Below are positions 36,968-46,095 of a DNA stretch of 64,000 bases, in pieces. The notes beneath the pieces were generated by a model that saw only the letters and a list, made by a program, of their open reading frames with translations, did no database searches and was not told the DNA's origin. The stretch comes from Lachnoclostridium edouardi. GTDB lineage: Bacteria; Bacillota; Clostridia; Lachnospirales; Lachnospiraceae. The DNA lies in the NCBI RefSeq assembly GCF_900240245.1, contig NZ_OESQ01000001.1:2110412-2174411 (forward strand). The letters are read 5' to 3'. The number at the start of each line of letters is the position of its first letter. The stretch's first letter is position 1. Made by a program: the position numbers and the translations under genes.

Positions 36968-38002
36968 ATGAAAAACAGGGTAAGGAAATGTATAAAAGGT
37001 ATGAAAAATATTTTAGCAGGCAGTTTGTATCTGGCGGCTTTATTTTCCATGTCCTCAATAGGAATATTAAATAGCCAGGGCGGGGAGGAAAGTCCTGACA
37101 GCTTTTTGACAGTTTCAGAATATAGTTTTGACAAAGATCAGATACCAGAGCCAAAACAGCAGGTGGAGACGGGAGCAGGTCAGATTTACGTTTTAAAGGA
37201 ATTTCAGATTTTAGAGAAAACTCTGGAACCTGATTACAGAAAAGAATCCCGCAGCTGCGCCTATAAAGGTTGTCTGCAGGAGGAAATTCCTAAAACGCTG
37301 CCTGTTCAAGTGCTGAATCAGGAAACAGGACGGGTGGGAGAAGGAAATTTAGAGCTAAAAAGCCTGGAAATCACAGGAGCAGGCGGGGAAGTAAGGCGGG
37401 AATATAAGGTTGTTGTATGTCTTGGCAAGGATCTGCCGGTGTGGGAGGGAGAAAAAGTTTTGTACAGTCAAAACGGGCTTCAGGACAATCATTTTATTGC
37501 CTGGGCAGGCCCTGCTTACTGGGAGGAAGGCCGGCTGAAACAGACTGCAGTATATGAGGGAAGAGAAGCTCTTTGGAATTATCAGGCGGTGTATGAGGGA
37601 GTGGTTAAGTTCCCGGAGACGTCTGTTTATTACAGCCAGACTTTATATGAAAAAGTGAAGGAGGAGTTTAAAGAAGCTGAGAATCTGCCAAAACAAAATA
37701 AAACAGAGCAGGAAAAAATAGAAATAAAAGAGACGGAGACAGCGGGGGAGACAGGGGAAAACAGTGAGCAAAATAACAGTGAGCAAAATAACAGTGAGCA
37801 AAATAACAGTGAGCAAAATAACAGTGAGCAAAATAACAGTGAGCAAAATAACAGTGAGCAAAATAACAGTGAGCTGTGGAACGAAAAGCTGCTTTGGCTG
37901 TGTTTGGATTCTTTTCGCATAACTGTGGCAGTACCTTTGGCGGCAATGTTTTTTCTGGCGGTCTGGTTTTTTGCTCATTTTTGGAAAGGCAAGAAAAAGT
38001 AG
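36968..38002 (+). CDS. Unassigned membrane protein with NSEQN tandem repeats
   Basis: 344 residues, no recognised family. An N-terminal hydrophobic segment (about 15-35) may be a signal or membrane anchor. An extracellular region to about residue 250 follows, then seven NSEQN repeats (about 265-300) and a C-terminal membrane helix (about 315-338) with the basic tail KGKKK. Both ends in the membrane with a long loop outside is the likely layout. AAGGAGG precedes the ATG. The repeat unit is 15 bp, so copy-number change would alter length, not frame. Confidence 0.65.
   Translation: MKNRVRKCIKGMKNILAGSLYLAALFSMSSIGILNSQGGEESPDSFLTVSEYSFDKDQIPEPKQQVETGAGQIYVLKEFQILEKTLEPDYRKESRSCAYKGCLQEEIPKTLPVQVLNQETGRVGEGNLELKSLEITGAGGEVRREYKVVVCLGKDLPVWEGEKVLYSQNGLQDNHFIAWAGPAYWEEGRLKQTAVYEGREALWNYQAVYEGVVKFPETSVYYSQTLYEKVKEEFKEAENLPKQNKTEQEKIEIKETETAGETGENSEQNNSEQNNSEQNNSEQNNSEQNNSEQNNSEQNNSELWNEKLLWLCLDSFRITVAVPLAAMFFLAVWFFAHFWKGKKK
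37760..37874 (+). repeat. 15-bp tandem repeat, 7.7 copies
   Basis: The unit AACAGTGAGCAAAAT occurs seven times without a single mismatch from 37760 to 37864, followed by a 10-bp partial copy to 37874. It encodes Asn-Ser-Glu-Gln-Asn in the protein at 36968. Perfect identity suggests recent expansion by slipped-strand replication. Confidence 0.97.
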
Positions 38003-38028
38003 AAATGAAAGGTGATTTGTGTTATACT
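38000..38028 (+). promoter_or_regulatory. Possible promoter of the restriction-modification genes
   Basis: TAGAAA (38000-38005; four matches to the -35 consensus) and TATACT (38023-38028; five matches to the -10) are 17 nt apart, 57 nt before the methylase start. Moderate match only. Confidence 0.4.
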
Positions 38029-38084
38029 AGGAACACTTAATATGTGGCAGAACGGTTTATAACGGGCAGTAGGGAGGATTTTTC

Positions 38085-40028
38085 ATGGCAGCCTGCAGGA
38101 CTTTAAAAATCAGCAGCAGAAGATATCTGGGAAGCAAGTATAAACTGCTTCCTTTTATTCAGAGAATTGTGGAAGAGGAATGTAAAAATATTCATGTAAT
38201 GGTAGACATTTTTTCGGGAACAGGGGTGGTGGCCTCTGCATTTCAGGGGAAAATGACAGTGACAAATGACATTCTCTACAGCAATTACATCTGTAATCTG
38301 GCGTGGCTGGGCCCGGAGACCTACCGGGAGGAGGTTATAAGAAAGCTGGTAGAAGAATATAACTCCCTGGACGGAAATGAAGAGAACTATATGACAGAGA
38401 ACTTTGCAGATACTTATTTCAGCAGACAGGACTGTGGGAAGATTGGCCATATCCGGGAGGATATTGAGGCAAAGTTTAAAGCAGGACAAATTAATGAAAG
38501 AGAACGGGCCATTCTGATTACTTCACTTTTGTACGCCATGGATAAAATCGCCAACACCTGCGGTCACTACGACGCATACAGAAAAGGGGTTAAATTTGAA
38601 AAGTCATTAGAGCTGCTTCTGCCTCTTCCTGAAAAACACAACAATGAAAATAACAAGTGTTTTAACAGTGACGCCAATGAGCTGGTGAGAGAAATAGAGG
38701 CGGATTTAGTTTATATTGATCCGCCCTATAATTCCAGACAGTACTGCGACACATATCATCTTCTGGAGAATGTGGCCCGCTGGGAGAAGCCGGAGGTGGA
38801 GGGGGTAGCCAGAAAAATGGACAGGACTGCCTTAAAAAGTGATTACTGTACCTCCAACGCGGCCAAGGCATTTGAAGATTTGGTGGACAATATTCAGGCC
38901 AGATATATTTTACTGTCCTATAATAATATGGCCGGCAAGGGCAATGAAAGGTCTAACGCCAAGATCACGGATCAGGATATTTTGCGGATTCTGGGAAAAA
39001 AGGGGGAGGTTCAAGTATTTTCTGAAAGCTACAAGGCCTTCAGCGCCGGAAAGTCCCGGATTTCAGGAAATGAGGAACGGCTGTTTCTCTGCAAATGTTT
39101 TGAGAAAAAGAAGGAATATATACAGTCTCCCATGAATTATATTGGGGGAAAATATAAGCTTCTGCCTCAAATCCTGCCCCATTTCCCGTCAGATATGAAG
39201 GTGCTTGTGGATTTATTTTGCGGCGGCTGCAATGTGGGAATCAACGCAGACTGCAAAAAGGTGATTTTTAATGATAGTAACAGCCGTCTGATTCAGCTGT
39301 ACAGGGAATTTAAAAAGCGGGACAAGGAAGAAATATTTAATTACATAGAGAAAACCATTAGTCACTACTGCCTTTCTAAAAGCAGTGAATACGGGTATGA
39401 CAGATATGGCTGTGCAAGCAGCACAGGTCTGGGATCTTACAATAAGGAAAAATATTTACAGCTAAGATCAGATTTTAACAGCAGGCAGCAGGACAGTCCT
39501 GATTATTATTTGATGATGTATGTGCTGTTGATTTATTCCTTTAATAATCAGCTGCGCTTTAACCAGGCGGGGGAGTTTAATCTGCCAGTGGGAAAAAGGG
39601 ACTTTAATGCCAGAATGGAAAAAAAGCTGTCCAGATTTCTGCACAGGATTAAAAACAGAGATTACACTTATGTGAATATGGATTTCCGAAGATTCCCCTT
39701 AGAGGACATGGAAAAGGGCAGTTTTATTTACGCCGACCCGCCCTATTTAATTACATGCGCTACATATAACGAGCGGTCAGGCTGGGGAGAACAGGATGAG
39801 AGGGAGCTTCTGGAGTTTCTGGACAGGGCGCATAAGCTGGGGCTGAAGTTTGCCCTATCAAATGTAATAAGCAGCAAGGGAAGGAAAAATGCCCTTCTGC
39901 TTCAATGGACAAAACAGAATAAGGACAAGTATAAGGTGATCCATTTAGACTACCACTACGCCAACTCCAACTATCACACAAAGGACAGGGCAAAAAAAGC
40001 GGACGAGGTGCTGGTAATCAACTACTAA
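38085..40028 (+). CDS. Type IIS adenine methyltransferase, two fused Dam-like domains (FokI type)
   Basis: 647 residues carrying two complete N6-adenine methylase domains. Domain 1 (about 1-345) has YLGSKYKLL, the cofactor motif DIFSGTGVV and the catalytic YIDPPYNSRQY. Domain 2 (about 350-647) has NYIGGKYKLL, DLFCGGCNVG and YADPPYL. Both have the cofactor motif before DPPY, as in Dam. Double methylases of this kind, like M.FokI, protect asymmetric sites by modifying one strand per domain. The endonuclease gene follows after 15 nt. The first start codon is ATG after AGGGAGG. Confidence 0.92.
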   Translation: MAACRTLKISSRRYLGSKYKLLPFIQRIVEEECKNIHVMVDIFSGTGVVASAFQGKMTVTNDILYSNYICNLAWLGPETYREEVIRKLVEEYNSLDGNEENYMTENFADTYFSRQDCGKIGHIREDIEAKFKAGQINERERAILITSLLYAMDKIANTCGHYDAYRKGVKFEKSLELLLPLPEKHNNENNKCFNSDANELVREIEADLVYIDPPYNSRQYCDTYHLLENVARWEKPEVEGVARKMDRTALKSDYCTSNAAKAFEDLVDNIQARYILLSYNNMAGKGNERSNAKITDQDILRILGKKGEVQVFSESYKAFSAGKSRISGNEERLFLCKCFEKKKEYIQSPMNYIGGKYKLLPQILPHFPSDMKVLVDLFCGGCNVGINADCKKVIFNDSNSRLIQLYREFKKRDKEEIFNYIEKTISHYCLSKSSEYGYDRYGCASSTGLGSYNKEKYLQLRSDFNSRQQDSPDYYLMMYVLLIYSFNNQLRFNQAGEFNLPVGKRDFNARMEKKLSRFLHRIKNRDYTYVNMDFRRFPLEDMEKGSFIYADPPYLITCATYNERSGWGEQDERELLEFLDRAHKLGLKFALSNVISSKGRKNALLLQWTKQNKDKYKVIHLDYHYANSNYHTKDRAKKADEVLVINY

Positions 40029-40043
40029 AGGGGGAGCAGGCTT

Positions 40044-42071
40044 ATGCCATATGAAAATATTCCGTATAAAAGCTATTGCTGGAGTTTAGGGACTACCAGC
40101 TACAGGACAAAAAATTTTAACCAGAATATTGAAAGGCAGCTTGTTCTCCTTTCTGATTTCTGGGCCAGAGAAGATATAAAAGGAAGAAAGTGGAAGAAGG
40201 ACAATGAGACCCAGGCAAAATATTATGATTTTATGGCTGAAGAGGGGTTTCTGACCGGGGCTGCTAAAAATAAACCTAAGGATGCAAGAGAGAAAACCTC
40301 AGGTCTGGTGGACATTGGGCTAATAGATGAAAACAGAAAGCTGACTCCTGTAGGAGAAAAATTAATGGCTATCAGCCAAAAAGGAGATTTTTCTCCTGAC
40401 AATGCCTTATGGCTGCCAAAAGACAGCTTTATATATTTAAAGCAGCTGCTGAAAACAGGAAGTAAAATAAAGGGAAGTGATGTTAGACCTTTTATAGTTT
40501 TCCTTTATCTTCTCAATAAAGTAGAGTATCTGTCTATGGACGAGTACACTTATCTTTTGCCTTTATGCGTAAACAGACAGATTACAGAGAATATGGTAGA
40601 TTATATTAAAACCAGACACATAGAGGGAAAAAAAGATCAGTCGGATATAGACGAGAAAATTTTAGAAGTGCTTATGTCAATGGACAATTACCAAAAGGGG
40701 CTTAAACTGCTTTTGGAAAATGAGGTCAGCAGCCAGAAGGAGAAGCAGAAGGAATCAGAGGAATTAATTCGTACTATAGGGTTTAACAGAAAAAGCCGTT
40801 CCTATGATAAGGCGTATTATCCCTTATACATAGCTCTCCACAAATTATACAGAGAAAAGGACTGGAGCCAGGCGGAAAAAGTATATGAATGTACAAAAAA
40901 GCTGCAGAGTAAAGTAGGAGGCGGCTGGAGAAAGATGCTATTTTCCAGTAAATCTGTAAAAGCTATTGCCAAAGAGCCCAGGAAATATTTAAATAAAACA
41001 GAATTTGACCAGGCAGAGGATGAAAGGAGCTTTAAAATAACCTTTTACAGGTGTTTTCATTTATTTAAGGCCAAATCTAACTTGTCAGATTATTTAGATT
41101 TAAACCGCAGGTATATTAAAAATACAGATACTGTGCTGTTTGAGGACGGAATTGTAAAGCTGGATATTGTGCCAAGGCAGTTTTTTGACAGCTGTATAGA
41201 AAGACTGTATGAGGATGCTTATACAAAGTGTGATTTTCTGCCTGAGGACTGCAGTCTGGAGGAAATTCACCCATGTCTTCTTATTGATGAGGCTGCCATA
41301 ATCCGGGGAATTAACAGAGAACTTAGAGTCAGTGTTTCCACAATGGAGGAAGCCAGAAATGTGCTGGAGGATGAAAGATATAAAAGGCTGCAGCATTTAA
41401 TAGACACTCAATTTACAGATGAAAGGCTGATTCGGCTTCTCACCTTATTTGAAAAAAGGGAGGATGGAGAAATCAGCCGCATGGTTACAGACAACGCAGA
41501 CATTCCTACGATTTTTGAGTATATTCTGGGAATTATCTGGTACAAGGTAAGCCAGAGAAAGGGGAAAATACTGGATTATATGAAGCTTTCCCTGGAAGCA
41601 GATCTGCTTCCTAAAACTCACGCTGCCGGTGGGGAAGCGGATATTGTGTACGAATATGAGGAGACAGAAATTTATCCCCGCCACACTTTACTTTTAGAGG
41701 CTACTTTGGCCAACTGGACTGCTCAGAGAATTATGGAAATGGAGCCGGTTTCCAGACATTTAGGACAGCATTTACTGAAAACGGGAAACCACAGTTCTTA
41801 CTGTCTGTTTACCAGCAACCGGCTGAATATTAATGTAATGGCGGATTTCCGCTGCCGCCGCTACATGCAGTATTTTGATACCAGCGACCACGGCAAGTCT
41901 ATAGAAGGAATGAAAATTATTCCTCTGGAAACTACAGAGCTGAAACAGATTATTAAAAATCATCTTACATACAGGCAGCTTTATCCTTTATTTGAGCAGG
42001 CCTACAGATCTGAGAAAAAACTGCCTCAGTGGTATGAGGAAGAGATTATTGACCGTCTTTTACAAGCCTGA
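40044..42071 (+). CDS. AlwI-family type IIS restriction endonuclease
   Basis: 675 residues. The opening KSYCWSLGTTSYRTKNFN and the late block GGEADIVYEY...LLLEATL...EPVSRHL fit the AlwI endonuclease family (Pfam RE_AlwI). D533 and E552 are the likely metal-binding residues; the Lys of a normal PD-(D/E)xK motif is replaced by a Thr (E552-A-T). Characterised AlwI cuts at GGATC at a distance; the site of this enzyme is unproven. It follows its methylase by 15 nt with GGGGGAG as ribosome site. Its 3' end overlaps a convergent gene by 26 nt. Confidence 0.88.
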   Translation: MPYENIPYKSYCWSLGTTSYRTKNFNQNIERQLVLLSDFWAREDIKGRKWKKDNETQAKYYDFMAEEGFLTGAAKNKPKDAREKTSGLVDIGLIDENRKLTPVGEKLMAISQKGDFSPDNALWLPKDSFIYLKQLLKTGSKIKGSDVRPFIVFLYLLNKVEYLSMDEYTYLLPLCVNRQITENMVDYIKTRHIEGKKDQSDIDEKILEVLMSMDNYQKGLKLLLENEVSSQKEKQKESEELIRTIGFNRKSRSYDKAYYPLYIALHKLYREKDWSQAEKVYECTKKLQSKVGGGWRKMLFSSKSVKAIAKEPRKYLNKTEFDQAEDERSFKITFYRCFHLFKAKSNLSDYLDLNRRYIKNTDTVLFEDGIVKLDIVPRQFFDSCIERLYEDAYTKCDFLPEDCSLEEIHPCLLIDEAAIIRGINRELRVSVSTMEEARNVLEDERYKRLQHLIDTQFTDERLIRLLTLFEKREDGEISRMVTDNADIPTIFEYILGIIWYKVSQRKGKILDYMKLSLEADLLPKTHAAGGEADIVYEYEETEIYPRHTLLLEATLANWTAQRIMEMEPVSRHLGQHLLKTGNHSSYCLFTSNRLNINVMADFRCRRYMQYFDTSDHGKSIEGMKIIPLETTELKQIIKNHLTYRQLYPLFEQAYRSEKKLPQWYEEEIIDRLLQA

Positions 42072-42420
42072 TATCATGCCCCATGGACTGAATCCACTCA
42101 GCCTGCTGAGGAAATGCTTTCATCCATGAGGAGTTTACAGATATAGTTATCTTTATATTGCTGTCTGACAGGGAGGTAAGCAGCTGATTTAACTGGGCGC
42201 CGCTGTCAGAGGCGGACAAAGTAATGTATATGCGAGGGGAAGGGGCCTGACTGGCAGGAAGATTTTCTTCTAAAAGCTCTGTCCGGGAAGAAGAAAAAAT
42301 ATGGAAGGAGCTGACGGAAGCGGCCAGCTTCCCCTGCTGGTAAAAGTTAGTAAATGCTCCGATTACCAGAAGAAATAAGGTCATCCAGAACAAAGCATTT
42401 TCAGAAAAACGGTGTTTCAT
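42046..42420 (-). CDS. Truncated NodB-like (polysaccharide deacetylase fold) membrane protein
   Basis: 124 residues: a membrane helix (about 10-28), a Ser-rich linker, then a segment from residue 63 that follows the first half of NodB domains (IYITLSASDSG, LSDSNIKITISVN, AEWIQSMGHDI). The catalytic Asp-Asp of TFDDG is not present and everything after GHDI is missing. The last seven residues (RLVKDGQ) are read from the antisense of the endonuclease 3' end, so homology stops at the endonuclease stop codon (42069-42071). Probably a remnant. GGAGCAG precedes the start. Confidence 0.6.
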   Translation of the reverse strand: MKHRFSENALFWMTLFLLVIGAFTNFYQQGKLAASVSSFHIFSSSRTELLEENLPASQAPSPRIYITLSASDSGAQLNQLLTSLSDSNIKITISVNSSWMKAFPQQAEWIQSMGHDIRLVKDGQ

Positions 42421-42505
42421 AGAACTGCTCCAGTGGAAATATGTTTTTACAGTTTATGATTTTTCATAAGGTTTTAGCACTGAGAACAATATTTTAGTAA
42501 AGCGA

Positions 42506-44303
42506 TTATAAATTGTTGATTGTTTCAGCCACAGAGATATTCTGTATTCTTTTGGCCGGAGTATAGACGGCTGCTATTACTGCGAAGACAGCAAATAAAA
42601 GTATAACTGTCAAAGAGAAAACAGGTAAACGAAAAACGGCATAAGGGAAATGTTCTATAATAAGGAAATCGTAAAGCAGCTTGCTTAATGGCAGTCCAAT
42701 GATACAACCAAAAACACAACCGAAAAAAGCGTAGGTAACTGCCTCGGCGGCAATCATTTTTGTAATTTGACGTTTATCCATCCCTACGGCGCGCATAGCT
42801 CCATACTGTTTCATTCTTGCAGACACGCTGATGGAAATGCTGTTGATAATATTCAGTACGGCAACTAATGTGATAATTGCTAAAAAGCTATAGATGCAAA
42901 ATACAAAAGCCGTATAGGTGCCGGCAGTGTGCTGGCTGCGTTTGTCCTGAAAATTATATTTTTCACCTAGGGCAGTTTGGATGGCGTTAATGTTTTCATC
43001 ACTGGCCGTGCTGGTGGTTTGTACCATAATAAGAGAATAGTCTGTGATCCCTGTTAAGCGGACAAAAGTTTCGCCGGACATAATAAGGGTAATCTTTCCG
43101 TTTGTCATGCCGTTGCTGCTGAATGGGTCATATTTCAGCAAACCGGCAATTTCAAGCGTTTCATTTCCTACCAATATGGTATCTCCAATTTCCCAGGAAC
43201 TATTTTGATCAGAAACAGCCAGGACATAATTGCTATCTCCATAAACCTTTGATAAGCGGCTGCCTTTTTTTAAAGCATTATCTTTTTTCAGGCACTCTAA
43301 ATCAAAATCATCATAAGAAATAAGGTCAAGGGTACTGGAAAGTGTCGTATCTCCATGTAGTCCTGCGGGGACATAAAAAGAACTCCGGCGCCCGTAAACT
43401 CTTTTAACCCCAGCCATATTGCCAATGGTTTCTACAAGCTCTTTAGGGACAGAGCCTGTGCCGTCGCTGCTTGAAATATCAATATCAGAGGCGCCGGCGG
43501 ATTGGGGCATAAGGCAGTTGACAAACTCAATCATAACAGAAAAGCTTAAAAACAGGATTATAGTAAGCGCAAAAGAGCCTGTCATTAGAATTAGATTTTT
43601 TCCTGCAGAAACAGCATGATTAATACCGAGAACAGTTTCTATTTTTAAAAATCCTGTGTTAGTCCAATAACGGATTGTTTTGGTATTGTTTATATTTCCG
43701 GATACTGCAGCAACAGGAGATACTCTGGAAGCGCGTCTGGCAGGAGAGCTGGCGGCAATCAACACAGTAATAGTCCCCACAAGAATACCGCTGATAATAC
43801 CAATAAAGCTGACGCCAAAAAGAGGAATATTAGAAAATTCTTCTCCTACAAGAAAACGCAGCGCCGCGCATAGCCCCCATGTAACCACAATTCCCAGGGC
43901 AAGACCTATGGGAACTGCCGTTTTGCACCAATTCAGGGCTTCTAAGCGTACAAAGCGGATAATCTGCTGTCTGCTCATGCCAATACAGCGCATCATTCCC
44001 AAAAAGGCTGTTCTTTGGGCCACGCTGCTGTTCATACTGCTGGAAATCATTAAGATGCCTGCAATTAGTATGAGAAAGAAGGCAATAACTGCAATAATAA
44101 GAAGGGATTGCCCCATAGTACTTCCAATTATATCTGAAATTGATAAAGCGCCGTGTTTCCCTACCAATCTGGCCTGTTCCATTCTAATTCCCATCTCAGC
44201 CATGCTGAATACTGCTGTTACCATGAATACAGAGAAGCGTCATGCAGTTTTGGCGCCGGTGTACTTTAGCGGAAATAGGAATCAGGCTAAGATAACTTTT
44301 CAT
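42506..44303 (-). pseudogene. Frameshifted FtsX-type ABC transporter permease
   Basis: The natural start is the ATG at 44303. It follows GGAGGTGG and overlaps the ATPase stop by ATGA. From there 26 codons are open ([18 protein letters not shown], then MTLLCI), after which the frame meets a stop within about ten codons. The remaining 572 residues ([16 protein letters not shown] onward) are open in the next frame from 44224. The second part has two FtsX blocks, [19 protein letters not shown] and KQYGAMRAVGMDKRQI. A short deletion at 44225 changing the frame is the simplest explanation; the loop after the first helix is also short (about 35 residues). The ATG at 44224 has no ribosome site. Confidence 0.75.
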
Positions 44304-44983
44304 TCGCGCCACCTCCCCAAATCGGTCAGAACCCCGTCGGATACCTGCAACATCCGGTCGGCTGTCTGTGCGATGCTTCTGCTGTGGGTAATCATTACAA
44401 TGGTTTGTTCATATTTTCTGGACGCCTCTTTCAGCAATGTAATAACTTCGCTTGTATTTTGCGTATCAAGATTTCCTGTGGGCTCGTCGGCAAGAATCAG
44501 CGCCGGACGGGTAATCAGAGCCCGTCCAATTGCCACACGCTGCTGCTGTCCGCCGGACAGCTGGCTGGGGAGATGGTGGCGGCGTTCCTTCAGATTAAGA
44601 ACAGCAAGCAGCTCCTCCAGATACTTTTGGTTAGGTTTCTGATAGTCCAGCAATACAGGAAAAATAATGTTCTGCTCCACGGTTAATTCTGGTATCAGGT
44701 TAAAACTCTGAAAAATAAAGCCAATATTTTTGCGGCGGAAGATTGTCAGATTAGGTTCTTTCATGGAAAAAATGTCCCTTCCGTCAATAAACACCTGGCC
44801 GGAGGTAGGCGTATCCAGAGCTCCCACCATATTCAGAAGCGTACTTTTTCCAGAACCGGATTCTCCAACAATAGCCACAAATTCACCTTTGGGGACAGAG
44901 AAGGCAGCGCTTTTTAGGGCCTGAACGGCCGCCTCGCCATTCCCATAGGTTTTAGAAACATTTTTCACTTCTAATAAATCCAT
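44300..44983 (-). CDS. ABC transporter ATP-binding protein (LolD/MacB/BceA type)
   Basis: 227 residues: Walker [10 protein letters not shown] (about 39-47), Q-loop FQSFNLI, signature LSGGQQQR, Walker [13 protein letters not shown] and switch His in MITHS. The sequence fits ATPases that partner FtsX-type permeases, and such a gene follows with an ATGA overlap. The operon also includes a two-component system, as in transporters that sense and remove antimicrobial peptides. Because the permease is frameshifted, this ATPase may now lack a partner. AGAGGTGTGAG precedes the start. Confidence 0.93.
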   Translation of the reverse strand: MDLLEVKNVSKTYGNGEAAVQALKSAAFSVPKGEFVAIVGESGSGKSTLLNMVGALDTPTSGQVFIDGRDIFSMKEPNLTIFRRKNIGFIFQSFNLIPELTVEQNIIFPVLLDYQKPNQKYLEELLAVLNLKERRHHLPSQLSGGQQQRVAIGRALITRPALILADEPTGNLDTQNTSEVITLLKEASRKYEQTIVMITHSRSIAQTADRMLQVSDGVLTDLGRWRE

Positions 44984-45006
44984 TTTATCTCACACCTCTT
45001 TCTGTT

Positions 45007-45032
45007 TTCATATGGAAAGAGTAGCATATGAA
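45007..45032. promoter_or_regulatory. Inverted repeat between sensor kinase and ATPase genes
   Basis: TTCATATG (45007-45014) and CATATGAA (45025-45032) are perfect 8-bp inverted arms with a 10-nt spacer. They sit in the 73-nt gap between the histidine kinase and the transporter genes, where a response-regulator-controlled promoter for the transporter would be expected. The function is inferred from position. Confidence 0.4.
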
Positions 45033-45056
45033 TCCTACGATCAGATAACTTACAGC

Positions 45057-46094
45057 CTACAATTTTGTAGGAATCAGAAAATTAACGGTAAAAGTAGTGC
45101 CAACGTCTAATATACTGTCTACTTCGAGTGTTCCATGATGGGCCTCAATAATAGCTTTTGTCAAAGGAAGCCCCAGACCAACGCCCTGTATGTCCTTAGA
45201 AAACCGGCTGCGGTAAAACCGTTTAAAAATATGCGGTAAATCCTCCGGGTGTATGCCCCGTCCGTTATCCTGTATGATGATTTGAACAGTGGAGACAAAA
45301 GTACGCCACTGAACATAGATTGTCACCCCTTCCTTTGTATGGTCAAAAGCATTTTTTACAATGTTGCTGACCGCTTCTGTCAGCCAGTCCAAATCACAGA
45401 ATAATGTAATCGTATCATTGCCGGAAAAGATTAATTTTTTCCCCTCCTGCTTGGCCTGACAGGTAAAATGCCGCTGAATATAGCCCATCATTTCTGATAC
45501 ATTTTCAACCGCTTTATTGATTACCACTGTCCCGGCGTCCAGCTTAGCAATTTTTAACAGGTTCTGGACAAGAGTTTCAATCCGGTCAAGTTCCTGTTCA
45601 GAAAGCTCTGTAAATTCCCTTAATGTAGAAATATCCGCCGTTTCATCCTGCATAAGACTATTATAAATATTCAACGCGGCTAAGGGTGTTTTAAGCTGGT
45701 GGGAAATATGGGAGATTGTGTCTTTCATAAACTTTTTGGATTGTTCTTCGTTTTTTGCATGGGCATTTAAAACGGACGTCAGATAATTAACCTCATGGAA
45801 CAGACGGTATAATTCCCCTTCGCTGTCACACTCAATCCGGGCGCCTCGTTCCCCTGAGAGATAGTCCCTGATTTGTCCGACGGCTCTTTCCATGATTTTA
45901 TTCTGTTCCAGAAAGTACAAATATATCATAACAAATACAGAAATCCCCATCCCTGCGGAGGACAGAAACACCCAAAACGCCATGGCTGGAGGTTTCAGTC
46001 TGACAAGAGCTGTAGAAATTGCTGTAAAAATTAATACAGCAGACAGCAAAAAAGCTGTTTTATTTTCCTGTTTGTCAATATATTCATAGCGCAC
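45057..46094 (-). CDS. Sensor histidine kinase, intramembrane-sensing type
   Basis: 345 residues. Two membrane helices (about 14-31 and 38-61) are joined by only six or seven residues, so there is no outside sensor domain. The dimerisation box holds H132 in ISHQLKTPL; the ATP-binding part has NAFDHT, DNGRGI and GVGLGLPLTKAI. Kinases with such a short loop usually sense through a partner ABC permease in the membrane (BceS-like), and an ABC transporter lies directly downstream. The response regulator gene is 1 nt upstream. Confidence 0.93.
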   Translation of the reverse strand: MRYEYIDKQENKTAFLLSAVLIFTAISTALVRLKPPAMAFWVFLSSAGMGISVFVMIYLYFLEQNKIMERAVGQIRDYLSGERGARIECDSEGELYRLFHEVNYLTSVLNAHAKNEEQSKKFMKDTISHISHQLKTPLAALNIYNSLMQDETADISTLREFTELSEQELDRIETLVQNLLKIAKLDAGTVVINKAVENVSEMMGYIQRHFTCQAKQEGKKLIFSGNDTITLFCDLDWLTEAVSNIVKNAFDHTKEGVTIYVQWRTFVSTVQIIIQDNGRGIHPEDLPHIFKRFYRSRFSKDIQGVGLGLPLTKAIIEAHHGTLEVDSILDVGTTFTVNFLIPTKL

Positions 46095-46095
46095 C

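Noticed and set aside
37630..37978. Three long minus-strand open frames across the 15-bp repeat
   Set aside because: They are low-complexity antisense products of the tandem repeat (period 15 keeps all frames open) and lack ribosome sites; the plus-strand gene explains the region.
38000..42420. Insertion sequence or integrase bringing in the restriction module
   Set aside because: No transposase, integrase or flanking direct repeat could be seen on either side; only the truncation at the right edge hints at insertion.
43680..44642. A 320-codon plus-strand open frame antisense to the permease and ATPase genes
   Set aside because: Composition is typical of an antisense shadow, there is no ribosome binding site, and the minus-strand frames carry clear FtsX and ABC motifs.
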